A DNA stretch of 64,000 nucleotides. Origin: Erythroxylum novogranatense. Its lineage: Eukaryota > Streptophyta > Magnoliopsida > Malpighiales > Erythroxylaceae. Positions 11,791-21,970 of this stretch are shown piece by piece. Both the position numbers and the translations under genes were made by a program. The notes beneath the pieces are model-generated. The model had not been told where the DNA came from, made no database searches, and worked only from the letters and a program-made list of their open reading frames with translations. The first letter of the stretch is position 1. Each line of letters opens with the position of its first letter. The stretch is from positions 62,231,103-62,295,102 of the forward strand of contig CM057231.1 in assembly GCA_029891385.1 (NCBI GenBank). Reading direction: 5' to 3'.

Positions 11791-13215
11791 AACCGAGTTA
11801 ATTCTTGTATCAGTGCTAAAGAAATGTGGGAAAGACTTCGCATCACCCATGAAGTAACCAACCAAGTCTTGGAAACAAAGATCAACATGCTTCTCCATGA
11901 CTATGAAATGTTTGTCATGAAGGAAGGTGAGTCTATTTCCATTATGCTTGATCGTTTTGCAGAAATCATTAATGGATTAGGCAACCTTGGAAAGGATATG
12001 ACGGATAGCGAGAAGGTGAAGAAAATTATTCGCTCACTACCGAAGGAATGGGACTCACAAGTCACCGCCATTATGGAATCCAAGGATCTAAATCATTTGG
12101 AATTCAACGTCTTGGTGGGATCGCTTATCAACTATGAGATCATTCTCAAATCCAGAGGAGGTAGAGGTAAGTCACAAAAGTCAATTGCTTTAAAGGCTAA
12201 TATTTCTTCTCTTGATGAAAGTGATGAAGAAATAGATGAAGAAGAGGATGATGAAAAAATGGCAATGTATTCCAGAAATTTGAGAAAATTCAAGGGACTT
12301 CTCAAAAATCGGAGGAAAGAATTAAATGGTGGAAGACATAGAGAAAGAAAGAGGTTTGTCGTGGAAAGAAAATCAAAGGAGTATGATGAAAAGAAAAGCA
12401 ATGAAGAATGTTGGAAATTTGAAAAGAGGGGACATCATGCAAGAGAATGCAAGAATACATCTTCCACATCAAATTTCCAGAAAAATGACAAATACAACAA
12501 AGGGAAAAAGAAAACTAGCCTAGTAGCTACTTGGAGTGATGATGAGGAAGCATACCAAAACAATGAAGAAAACAACTTGGCGCTTATGGCAAATAGCTCA
12601 TCAAGTGATGATGAAAATGAGGTAACTTTCAATGACCAAGATCTAAGAGATTCTTTCGATGCTTTACAAGCTGATTTTGAAGAAGCTATCGAGGTTAACA
12701 AAAAATTGAGAAAGAAAATAAGAGAATTGTCTGCTGAAAATAGTGACTTACATGAGACTATTGATGATTTAGATAGTCCTAAGGAAGATCATTCTGCATG
12801 CCTTGTTAAAAAAGAAAATCTTATTTGTGAGCTTGATAGACTTAGAAAAGAATTTTCGTATGTGGTTGGAAAATTTGCAAATTGAAACAAAAAGTTTGAA
12901 AAATTGTTATCATTGCAAAGATATTCAATTTCTAAACATGGATTAGGATATGATCCTTTTTATAGAGATTGTTCTTTAATTTCAAAATTTACTAAGGATG
13001 GAAAAATTGCTCAATGTGCTAGATGCTTGAAAGATGGTCATATAGAACTTGTATGCAAAAGTACTAGGAGATGTGTTAAGGTTAAGAAAATTTGGGTGTT
13101 AAAAGGCAGAACACCTCCTAATGTGGTTTATATGGCTAACCAAAATGGACCCAAAATGGCTTGGGTACCTATAAGAAGAAAGAACGTTGATATTGTAGGT
13201 ACAAGCAAGGGATGA
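11791..13215 (+). pseudogene. gag: SIRE-type gag, 5'-truncated
   Basis: The open frame begins within copia LTR sequence, so the first few codons are not native; SIRE sequence starts at about 11791. It shows the gag capsid block with ISAKEMWERL near the start and an acidic, serine-rich middle. A zinc knuckle at 12409-12450 has phenylalanine at the second cysteine position (C-W-K-F-E-K-R-G-H-H-A-R-E-C). A predicted coiled coil runs about 12640-12860. A TGA at 12883-12885 probably replaces a tryptophan codon. A second, intact CCHC motif (C-A-R-C, G-H, C) lies at about 13015-13060. The frame shifts near 13210, before protease. Confidence 0.8.
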
Positions 13216-14443
13216 AAAGCCATCAAGCACTTGGTACATTGATAGTGGATGTTCAAGGCACATGAGTGGAGACAAGAACCTATTCGCAGAAATTAAGCCA
13301 AAGAATCAAGGATATGTCACTTTTGGAGACAACAACAAAGGTAAGGTCATTGGTATTGGTAAAATGGGTAAGGAACCTTTGCCAACCATTGAAAATGTCT
13401 TGCTTGTTGATGGTTTGAAACACAATTTGTTAAGTGTTTCTCAACTATGTGATATGAATTTTAATGTGGTTTTTGAATCATCACATTGCATGGTTAAGAA
13501 GGATGGTCATGTTGCTTTCATTGGTTTGAGACATGGTAATACATACATTGTTGATTTACATGATGATAGTTCTTTTTAATGAAAAGTGTTTGGTGACATT
13601 AGAAGAAAATGCATTTTTATGGCATAGAAAATTAAGACATGTTCCTTTGCCTCTAATCTTTAAGCTTTCAAAAAATGACATTGTGAGAGGATTGCCTAAA
13701 ATAAAATTTGTTAAAGATCACTTGTGTGAATCTTGTTTAAAAGGCAAACATGTTAGATAATCTTTCAAACCAAAGAAAGAAATTTGCACATCTAGAATTC
13801 TTGAACTTGTTCATATGGATTTGATTGGACCATCTAGACATGCTAGTCTTAGTGGTAAATTATATGTCCTTGTGATTGTGGATGATTTTTCTAGATTTAC
13901 TTGGGTGAGATTTCTTGCGAATAAAAGTGATGCTTTTAACGAATTTACCAAGTGGTGTAGGTTGGTTCAAAATGAGAAAAAATTGTCAATTGTTGCAATT
14001 AGAACCGATCATGGAGGTGAATTTGAATGTGAACCATTCGAAAGTCTTTGCAACAAATACAGAATGGAGCACAATTTCTCAACACCAAGGACTCCGCAAC
14101 AAAATGGTGTAGTAGAAAGGAAGAATCGTTCTCTTGAAGAAATAAGTAGAACTATGTTAAATGAGTATAATCTTCCTAAAACATTTTGGGCGGAAGCAGT
14201 CAATACAGCGTGTTATGTCATCAATAGCGTGCATTTACGAAGAGACAAAAATAAGACATCATACGAGCTTTGGAAAGGTAAGAAACCCAATATTTCTTAT
14301 TTTCATCCTTTTGGTTGTAAAGTCTTTATTCATAATAATGGAAAGAACAATTTAGGGAAATTTGATTCAAAATCTGATGTTGGTGTGTTTATTGGCTATT
14401 CTCAAACTAGTAAGGCTTTAGAGTTTATAATAATAGGACTAAA
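13216..14443 (+). pseudogene. pol: SIRE-type protease and integrase, interrupted by copia B
   Basis: The protease active site D-S-G is at 13241-13249, in the wording I-D-S-G-C-S-R-H-M typical of this lineage. The frame changes near 13570. The integrase zinc-binding part spans about 13621-13755 and ends in a TAA at 13758-13760. The integrase core follows, with D in HMDLIGPS near 13818, D in VDDFSR near 13880, and E in HGGEFE near 14020. A one-base loss just before the insertion point at 14443 shifts the frame. The coding sequence resumes after the CTAAA duplication at 43393. Confidence 0.85.
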
Positions 14444-16363
14444 TGTTAGAGTAGTGCCCTAAAGGCAATCGCCTTTAGCGCATTTTGTACAAAGTTGTGT
14501 ACATACTTTATGAATAAATAAAGAAAGGCATATTTCATTAACTTGCTGTTCATTATTTATGAATGGATATTGATCTATAAACAAATTAATGAAGTCCATG
14601 GTACATGACATAGCATGAAGGAAATCGTGATGTGATCATACTACTGAGATTCCTATCATGTGCAATTATGTCGAGATCTAAATTATCCTAGTCATAGGAT
14701 TCTTGAGGCGGACATCGGTAATCCGAGAGACTAGCACATCTCAAGCTCCTTGATTTGATCAAGCAGTGGATCTCAGAAACTGTAAATATGAGATATTTAG
14801 GGTTGAGATGTGGATGCTTACTAGAGGTAGTAAGTACATTGGATGACCTGCTATGAGATCATCACATGGATGTTCTATTCTAATGCCAGTGATAATCTCA
14901 TCATAGCAATGGTGCAAGTATCCTTAGACTTGAGGTGCTCAAGGATATCTTGGATACTGATTCTGTGCGTTGACTCCATTCCTTTTTGCCTTACAGAGGT
15001 TGCTCATAGGGTGGTGATTGGGTACAGCTTGAGGTATTCGAAGATAATTGAGTAGCCAATAGAGGATTCACCACTTCTGTGATAGTAGAAGATGATACCC
15101 ATGGCCTCTTGTCAGGGCCATTACTTGGAAGTCTCTGGCCGGAGCATATATGTCATGAAGAATGTCTTCATTGACATATTAAGTAATGATTTCCAGGACA
15201 AGAACTGATATCACTTGGACTAGATTTGACATAGTCAGTCTAGTAAAGAGTTGACACTTTGCCCATACTCATAATCAAGTGGGGTATAGCATGGTGAAAG
15301 GATGAATTGCACGATAATTGTCTATGGAAAGGTTCGTGATATGGTCCATGATGAATATATGTTCATTCGTCAAACCAATTACTTTCCGGTCAATTGGGGG
15401 TCATGATGTGTTGCTAAATACCGCTCATGACTTGCTCAGATTAAGTGTTAATCTAAGTGGCCAACATAACTGGGAACCTAATGGGTCACACGCATAAGAG
15501 TGTCTCAGAGAATTCGTAAAATAGTTTTGGACAGAGTTCCAATATATGGAGAGCAAAAGGATTAAATGGATCCCGATGAGATCGAGATATGTCCCGATGA
15601 GATCGCGACATCGATATTGCTGAAAAAGGTTTCCGACGGTTTTTTCATACCGGACCCTAGGACCGACCACTAAAGTGATCGGACCACTTGAAATTAATAT
15701 ATATATATTATTAATTAATTAAAGAATTAATATATATATATATATTAATTCTTTAATTAATTAAAAATATATATATTAATTAATAATATATAGATATATA
15801 TTATTAATTAATTAAAGAATTAATATATATATATAGCATTTACGTGGATCAAGGAGGAGAGTCCTTATCTTTTTCACTTTATTATATATATATATATATA
15901 TATAAGGGCTAACGTGGACAAGGCTCCACCATTAGCTTTAATGTGTCTTTAAATGAGTTATAAGACATATAAAAAGTGAAATGAAGAAGGTGATCTTCGT
16001 GGCTTTTGAAGAAAGAAGGAAGAAAGGATTTTGAGAAAATCCTAAGCATCTTCTCTTCTCACCATCGATCATCAAGTTTGCTTTTCCTCTCTAAGCTTCT
16101 TGAAGTTTCTCCATTGCTCTCCAAGAACAAAGGTAGGAGCTAGCACTCTTTACTTTGTTCTAGCTATTCTCGGGTCAAAGGGTTTGTCCCGGTTAGGTTT
16201 TCCGATCTCTGTGTGGATACCTTCAGAGACGGTCTCCTTTGGCCGTTATGGTTTGAGTTTGTTGTATAGGCATATGGATCCTGGCTTTCGGGAAGATCCC
16301 GGAACAAAAATTTTTGTTATCCACACCGTGGGCATGTGATGCTGACACTAGGATTTTCCTACA
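14444..16363 (+). mobile_element. 5' LTR of copia B
   Basis: The 1920-bp LTR runs from TGTTAGAG to TTCCTACA and is followed directly by the primer-binding site. TATAAAAA at 15968-15975 is the likely TATA box. The phrase CCCGATGAGATCG occurs at 15572 and 15593, exactly 21 bp apart, upstream of TATA. Confidence 0.9.
15690..15900. repeat. AT-rich inverted and microsatellite repeat in LTR B
   Basis: Runs of TATATA alternate with TTAATTAATTAAAG and its complement, so the stretch can fold back on itself. The corresponding part of the 3' LTR (about 42795-42930) is shorter and arranged differently, so it has expanded or contracted since insertion. Confidence 0.8.
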
Positions 16364-16364
16364 G

Positions 16365-16378
16365 TGGTATCAGAGCCA
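16365..16378 (+). other. Primer-binding site, initiator tRNA-Met type (copia B)
   Basis: TGGTATCAGAGCCA begins two bases after the LTR end. This is the usual plant sequence complementary to the 3' end of initiator tRNA-Met. Confidence 0.85.
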
Positions 16379-17486
16379 CTTGTGTCGTATATAACGAAGA
16401 AATCATGACTAGGTCGGAGTTGCCTATTGCTTGTGAAGATGATGCATGTTGTAAATGTTAATTTCAAATTCAGTGTAGACATATTGTTTTCAAAATTTTC
16501 TTCCCCAGATATGTTCACAAGATGTTCTTGTATATGTCTGTGGAAGCTTGGAATTTATCAATGTTATTTGATATGGTTTTGCTAATTTATTCCCTAATGT
16601 TCTGGTTGCTGTGTTTGTGCAAATTCCTTGAACAGGCATGCTTATAAATTCGAGAATAAATTGTAGAAATTTTTTTTTTATATTTTCTTTCACCGACATG
16701 TCTCTAAGATGTTTATGAATGTCTATGAGAATGGAAAAATGTTTTCGTGGTGATTTACTATTTATTTGAGAATTTATTGTGTGCTGCTGGGAATAACTGT
16801 GTTGAGGAACACAGATTCTACATTGGCTTTGTTGCTGAGGTTGGTTTAGTTTTTGATAGAAATAAATCCTGAAAACATTCATGGAGTATGTTGTGAACAT
16901 GTTGTAACCTCTGTAATTTTCTCAGAATTTATTGAAATTGTTTCAATGAGTTTTTCAAGCAAAACACAGAGCTTTGCAGTTTTGAGAAAGTTGGTGGAGT
17001 TGTTTTGTTTGAAATGTATGATTGTGTATTTTTCAATTCCAATGCCTTGGATCATTTTTAATGTGATTAAAATTTTTTTATATTGATGTTGTATGCTTGC
17101 CAAATTGAATTTCTTGAAATTGGGTTTCCAAAAATTTTCGGATGTCAAATATGTCACACTAGCGTCTTGTTAGTGTATTTCGTTGTCCTGATTGTTTTGG
17201 CCGTCACAATTTTGTGACAAGTGCCAAAGTAATCTTGATAAAATTTAGACTAGCTAGAGATACTTAGGGTGATAGTTTGATATTCTCAAATTATTTGGAA
17301 ATCTAAATGAATAAGAGTGTATTCATCAATTTCAAGTTTTTCATGTATAGTTTGACTATATATGGTAAGCATGGAACAATGAAAGTGTTTCATTGGTACA
17401 TCATAATAAAGGATATTACACTTGGTATTGTGAATTTGAACTACATGAATTGAGAAATTAGCCGATTAGAGAGCATGCCAGTACAT

Positions 17487-17712
17487 GTTCCAGTCAACTG
17501 GCACATTCACCAGTAGAAATGGCACGTATGCCGATCACCGGTACATGCACCACCGATCGGTAGCTCGTGCACAATAATCCATAGTAATCGACTGGAACAT
17601 GCACTAGTCGACTAGTTTGTGCACAGTACTCCATAGTAGTCGACTAGCACATGTACCAGTCGACTGACATATGCACCAGTCGACTAGCACATGCACCAGT
17701 CGACTACAACAT
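17487..17712 (+). repeat. Leader array of AGTCGACT motifs (copia B)
   Basis: Cores (A/G)TCGAC start at 17587, 17607, 17639, 17659, 17679 and 17699, giving steps of 20, 32, 20, 20 and 20 bp, with degenerate members upstream (GTCAAC at 17493). The repeated 20-mer reads close to AGTCGACTAGCACATGCACC. Its text differs from copy A, but the first steps (20, 32) are the same. ACTAGTCGACTAGT near 17604 is a 14-bp palindrome. Confidence 0.85.
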
Positions 17713-17916
17713 GCAAAAGGTGGAATGATGGATGATTTTAGGTATAGATTCAATGTGATTGATGAATTGCCCTAAATCATTCCATATAGTCATGGTGACT
17801 ATAATCCTACGGCTTGGAGAAGAAGAAGAAGAGACCTGAAAACCCTCACACATCATATGAAAACTAACGCCTTCCATTAATATGGGGAGAACCAGAGTTC
17901 TTATAGAGTTGGGTTG

Positions 17917-18301
17917 TTGGGTAAACCCAAGCTCACTCTATACGGATATGTTTGAACTATGAAAATAAGATTTTCAGATTAATGGGTCGGTTTTCACTAG
18001 AAGCGTTGATTTGTTGAGTAAACTCAAGGTCAACGTGGACAGAGGCGAAATTGGGTAGTGTACATCAGATGTACGCGCATCAAGAGTTGATAACCTAATG
18101 TGTGTGCATACATCACGAGTTGATAGCACTAGTCGATAGTTGCATCTATGAAGCAAATGGTATGACCGATACCTGCCAATTCATCTAAGGTGGCTTGATG
18201 GGTAAACCCAAGGTCATTTTAGTAATGTCGGATATCTATGATGCAATTGGTATGACCGATACCTACCGATTGACCTAAGGTGGCTTGTTGGGTAAACCCA
18301 A
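17917..18301 (+). repeat. Four leader hairpins (copia B)
   Basis: Inverted repeats lie at 17917-17930 (TTGGG/CCCAA), 18014-18027 (TTGAG/CTCAA), 18198-18211 (ATGGG/CCCAA) and 18288-18301 (TTGGG/CCCAA), all with a TAAA loop. They match the four hairpin positions in copies A and C. Confidence 0.7.
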
Positions 18302-18448
18302 GGTCATTTTAGTAATGTCGGATATCGACCCACTAGGACATTTTGTCATAATGTTTCTTGGATTCGTACTGAGGGTTATGGATTCTTTGAAACTAGTGGG
18401 AGCCATATGCATGTCATGCAAGTCCTTATGATCATGCATGTAATTCTA

Positions 18449-18478
18449 TTCTAACATTCTTTCTCTCTCTCTCTTTAG
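18449..18478 (+). promoter_or_regulatory. Possible 3' splice site upstream of copia gag (B)
   Basis: TTCTAAC, a CT-only tract and TTTAG end 11 bp before the gag ATG at 18490. Copy A is the same at 6168-6197. In copy C the tract is interrupted (CTCTCTCCATGGTTAG on the minus strand). Confidence 0.35.
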
Positions 18479-18489
18479 GTTGATTGAAG

Positions 18490-19504
18490 ATGATCTCTAG
18501 TGTGAACTTGCGCTCACTTATGGACTCCAATAAATTAACTGGACCCAACTTTCTAGATTGGCTGAGAAATATGAGAATTGTTCTCAGGTCTGAGGAACTG
18601 GGATATGTCCTAGCTGTTCCACTTCCTGATCCACCTGCTGCTGATGCTTCTGATGAGGATCAGAAAGCATATCGTAAGCATCTTAAAGACAGTGACATGG
18701 CTACCTGCATAATGCTCGCATCTATGTCACCAAAGCTGCAGAAGCAGCATGAGTCTATGGATGCTAATACCATAGTGTTTCATCTTAGAGAGCTGTTTGA
18801 TGAGCAAGCTCAGTCTGAAAGGTTCGAGACCTCGAGGCTACTCTTCGCTACTAAGATGACTCCAGGTTCATCTACAGTGTAGTATGCACTGAAGATGAAT
18901 GGGTATATTGAGAGGTTGACTGTCTTAGGTTTTGTTATGGATTATGAATTAAGTGTTGACTTAATTCTGTTTGGATTGTCTGATAGTTATTCACAGTTTG
19001 CGTTAAACTATCGGATGAACCAAATATCCACGACAATCCCTGAGTTGATCAATCGCTTTCGAGCAATGAGCAAGCTATCAAGAAGGATAGCAAGCAAGTG
19101 CTTATGGTGGACTCTTCTTCTGGTTCAAAGAAAAAGAAACTGAAGAAGAAAAGGTATGAGAAACCGAAAGGAAGTGTAGCCAAAAAGAAAACCAAAGAAA
19201 CTGCCTCAAAAGGAACTTGCTTCTATTGTGGCAAGACTGGCCACTGGAAGCGGAACTGTAAAGTCTATCTGGAAGAATTGAAGCAGAAGAAGGCATCATA
19301 TGCCTCGACTTCTTCAGGTATGTTTGTCATTGAGGTTAATACTGTTTCTGACCATAACATATGGGTATTAGATACCGGTTGTGGCTCACACATATGCAAT
19401 GATATGCAGGGCCTCAGGGACAGTAGACAACTCATGAAGGGAGAGATAGACCTGCGTGTAGGAAATAGAGCAAGAGTTGCTGCATTAGCCGTATGCATTT
19501 ATTT
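18490..19504 (+). pseudogene. gag: Copia gag and start of protease (copy B), interrupted by LARD
   Basis: The ATG at 18490 opens MISSVNLRS, equivalent to copy A. An in-frame TAG lies at 18880-18882 and the frame changes near 19100. The zinc knuckle C-F-Y-C-G-K-T-G-H-W-K-R-N-C is at 19218-19259. The protease active site D-T-G is at 19371-19379. The reading frame is then cut at 19504 by the LARD-like element. The coding sequence resumes at 29049 in the duplicated TATTT, so the break is an insertion, not a deletion. Confidence 0.85.
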
Positions 19505-20700
19505 TGTTGGACCCCGATCTTTTGATGGAAATTAGAATTATTAAAATGGAATTCAATGAGTGTGTTTGTATAGGTATTGTGTTGTAGATGTTATTGTATT
19601 TAAAGGAGATTGATGAGAAATGAAGTGATTGGTTTTGATGACTTTAAAATTTGAGTAGATTTGTATGAGTTATGAAAATTAAAGTGAACGGGTTGATTGA
19701 AATGGAGTTGAAAAGCACGAAATAGAAAGTGGAAGTGTGAAATTTTGAAGAAAATTATAAGGTTTGACTTTTTGGAGTAAAGAGTTGACTTTTGATGTAG
19801 GCAGATTTTGAGAAAATAATCTACATGAAATTTGTAGATTATGTTGAGAGCTTTTTGTAGCCATAAAGTATGCTATTTTTCGATATCGGGATTGAAATTT
19901 ATGATATTTGAAAGTTAAGTGTATTTTGCCTTGGTTTGGAAAATGCTATTAAGAGTAAGATTGCATATGACTTTTGTGAAAGAGAAATGTGTATGCATAT
20001 ATCCTTTGGTGTTGAGTTTGATGTGGAGAAATGGCTTTGGAATAGTTTATTGGAGATTTGAATTGTGTTTGAGATGAATTAGTTGAAGAGTTTGTGGTAG
20101 TGGGTGAATATGTGAAGTTGATGTGTTGAGATGTGAAGTTGATGTGTTGGAATGGTGTTTAGAGACTTCAATGGCAAATCTGTATTGATTTAGATTGATT
20201 TAGCCAAAGTGGTCTTAATAAAAATGGTAGATTATGTTTTTTATCTTTCCATTGATATAAGGCACGAAAATATTGGACAAGGGAGTAGAAAGTTATGATT
20301 TTTAGAAGTTCTGAGGCTGTTTAGTATGAAGCTGATCAACCAGTCAGTTTGTGTGGAGTTTTTGACCCATTTAGGGGTCGATCTAATTTTTCAGGCCTTA
20401 ATGAAAGTTGTAGATTTTTCTTCAAGCTTTCCATAGACACCAAGTTTGTTAAATTTGTAGTTCTGGATCAAAAGTTATGATGTTTGCAAGTTTTGGTACT
20501 GTTGAGAAATTATCGATCAGTCATATTTGTGTAAACTTTTGATCCCTTTAGAGTCCGAGTTTGCTTGTGACTCCTTCTTGAAAATTGTAGATCTGTCTTT
20601 CATCTTTCCAACGAAACAAACCTGTCTAATTTGGAGCTCGGAGTCAAAAGATATGAACGTTTGAAGTTTGGAGGTCGGATTGCATGGTTGATCGCCCACC

Positions 20701-20792
20701 AAGCGCGCTGCTGAGCGGCCGACCTGAAAGTGGAGACCGACCTGAAAGCGGACGATCGACACAAAAGTGACGATCGACTCGCCAGTGCGACC
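20701..20792 (+). repeat. 18-bp-periodic GC-rich array, hypervariable between the two LTRs
   Basis: CCGAC/TCGAC cores start at 20719, 20737, 20756 and 20774, steps of 18, 19 and 18 bp. The unit reads close to CCGACCTGAAAGTGGAGA. The flanks match the other LTR closely, but the unit text does not (see 25759-25870). Confidence 0.8.
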
Positions 20793-20989
20793 TTTGCGAT
20801 CGATTTTCAGCCGACCGACCTCTCTTCCTTGTTTTGGTCATAACTTCTTCGTCCGACATCCGATCGACCTAATTTTTGAAGCGTTGGATTCCTAAGACAT
20901 TTTTCTATCTTTTCATACTAGATAGGTAGGTTTTGGAATTAAATGGAGAAATATAGCTCGAATTATAGTGAGCTGATCGGTTGTAAAAG

Positions 20990-21840
20990 TTTGAACAGTG
21001 TTCGGTATTTTTGAGATATCTCGAGCTATAGAGCTCAAATTGATTTGATTCTTATTGGAAATTAAACTAGAGAGATGGGGCTACAAATGTTATGAAGAAG
21101 CCGATTGACAATGTAGCCTCCAAGACTTTCAAATATGGGTCGGAAGTTAGGTATAGAGTTCAACTCAGCTTTGTAATGGTATGAGTAGTGTTCAGTATTT
21201 TGGAGTTATATCGGTCGCTAGAGCTCCGATCGATCTGATTCTTGTTAAAAATTAAACTAGAGACATAGACCTATAAATGTTATTAAGGAGCCAATCGACA
21301 ATTGAGCCTGCAAGACTTTCAAATACTGGTCGGAAGTTCAGTGTAATGTTCAGTCCCGGTGTTGTAATGGCTGAATAATGTTCAGTATTTTGGATATATC
21401 TTGATCACTAGATCTCTGATTGAGCTGATTCTTTTTGAGAATTAAACTAGAGATATGGGGCTAGAAATGTTATGAAGGAGACGATCGACAATGGAGCCTC
21501 TAAACCTTTCAAATATAGGTCGTAAGTTAGATGTAGTGTTCAGTCTTAGTTCTGTGATGGCTGAACAATGTTCAGTATTTTGGAGATATCTCGATCGAGA
21601 GAGCTTTGATTGAGTTGATTATTATTTCTAATTAAAATAGAGACATGGGGCTACAAATGTTATGAAGGAGTCGAGCTATAATTTAGCCTCTAAGACTTCC
21701 AAATGTTGGTCGGAAGTTAGGTGTAGTGTTCAGCCTCGGGTCTGAAGAACAAACTTCAGTATTTTGGAGATATCTTGAGCTATAGAGCTCCGATTGATCT
21801 GATTCTTGAAGCGATGGATTCGTGAGACATAGAGGGACAT
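20990..21840 (+). repeat. Five tandem units of about 190 bp in U3 (5' LTR)
   Basis: The phrase CAGTATTTTGGAGATATC or a variant recurs at about 21005, 21193, 21383, 21573 and 21757. Each is followed by GAGCTCCGATTGA-like, ATTAAACTAGAGA-like and GGCTACAAATGTTATGA-like blocks in the same order. The array ends about 125 bp before the TATA box. Confidence 0.85.
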
Positions 21841-21963
21841 TTCTTTAAAGTTTTTAAGGTAAAAAGGAAGGGGCAATTTTGCAAGTTTACTTAAGGAGTT
21901 GAGACCTTAGGCTTAAGGGGAAGGGCAAATTGGTCTTTAGCCAATCATTAATTGACCTGGCAC

Positions 21964-21970
21964 TATAAAA
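21964..21970 (+). promoter_or_regulatory. TATA box, LARD 5' LTR
   Basis: TATAAAA in the context GGCACTATAAAAGCAAGG, followed about 60-70 bp later by a purine-rich tract. The position is conserved in the other LTR. Confidence 0.65.

Larger units (their letters stand above)
16379..18489 (+). other. Untranslated leader of copia B
   Basis: This 2.1 kb region lies between primer-binding site and gag and shows no convincing protein; short frames on either strand are not shared in frame with the homologous leader of copy C. Its left half (to about 17385) is also recognisable in copy C at 39300-40275. Its right half carries the motif array, four hairpins and the possible splice site. By position it would contain the RNA packaging and dimerisation signals. 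Confidence 0.7.

Noticed and set aside
15690..15900. A MITE or an origin-like AT-rich element
   Set aside because: No terminal inverted repeat with its own duplication; it is an LTR-internal AT microsatellite region present in variable form in all LTRs of the family.
16365..16378. A tRNA gene remnant
   Set aside because: Only the 14-bp primer-binding complement is present, placed at an LTR end; no cloverleaf around it. The same holds for 40276-40289 and 45100-45117.
16490..17157. Minus- and plus-strand frames of 77-136 codons in the copia B leader
   Set aside because: They lie in non-coding leader, and the homologous part of copy C does not keep the same frames.
20701..20820. Drought-response (CCGAC core) enhancer cluster
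   Set aside because: RCCGAC words are present in the 5' LTR, but most turn into ACCGAG in the 3' LTR, so the match may be incidental to the array text.
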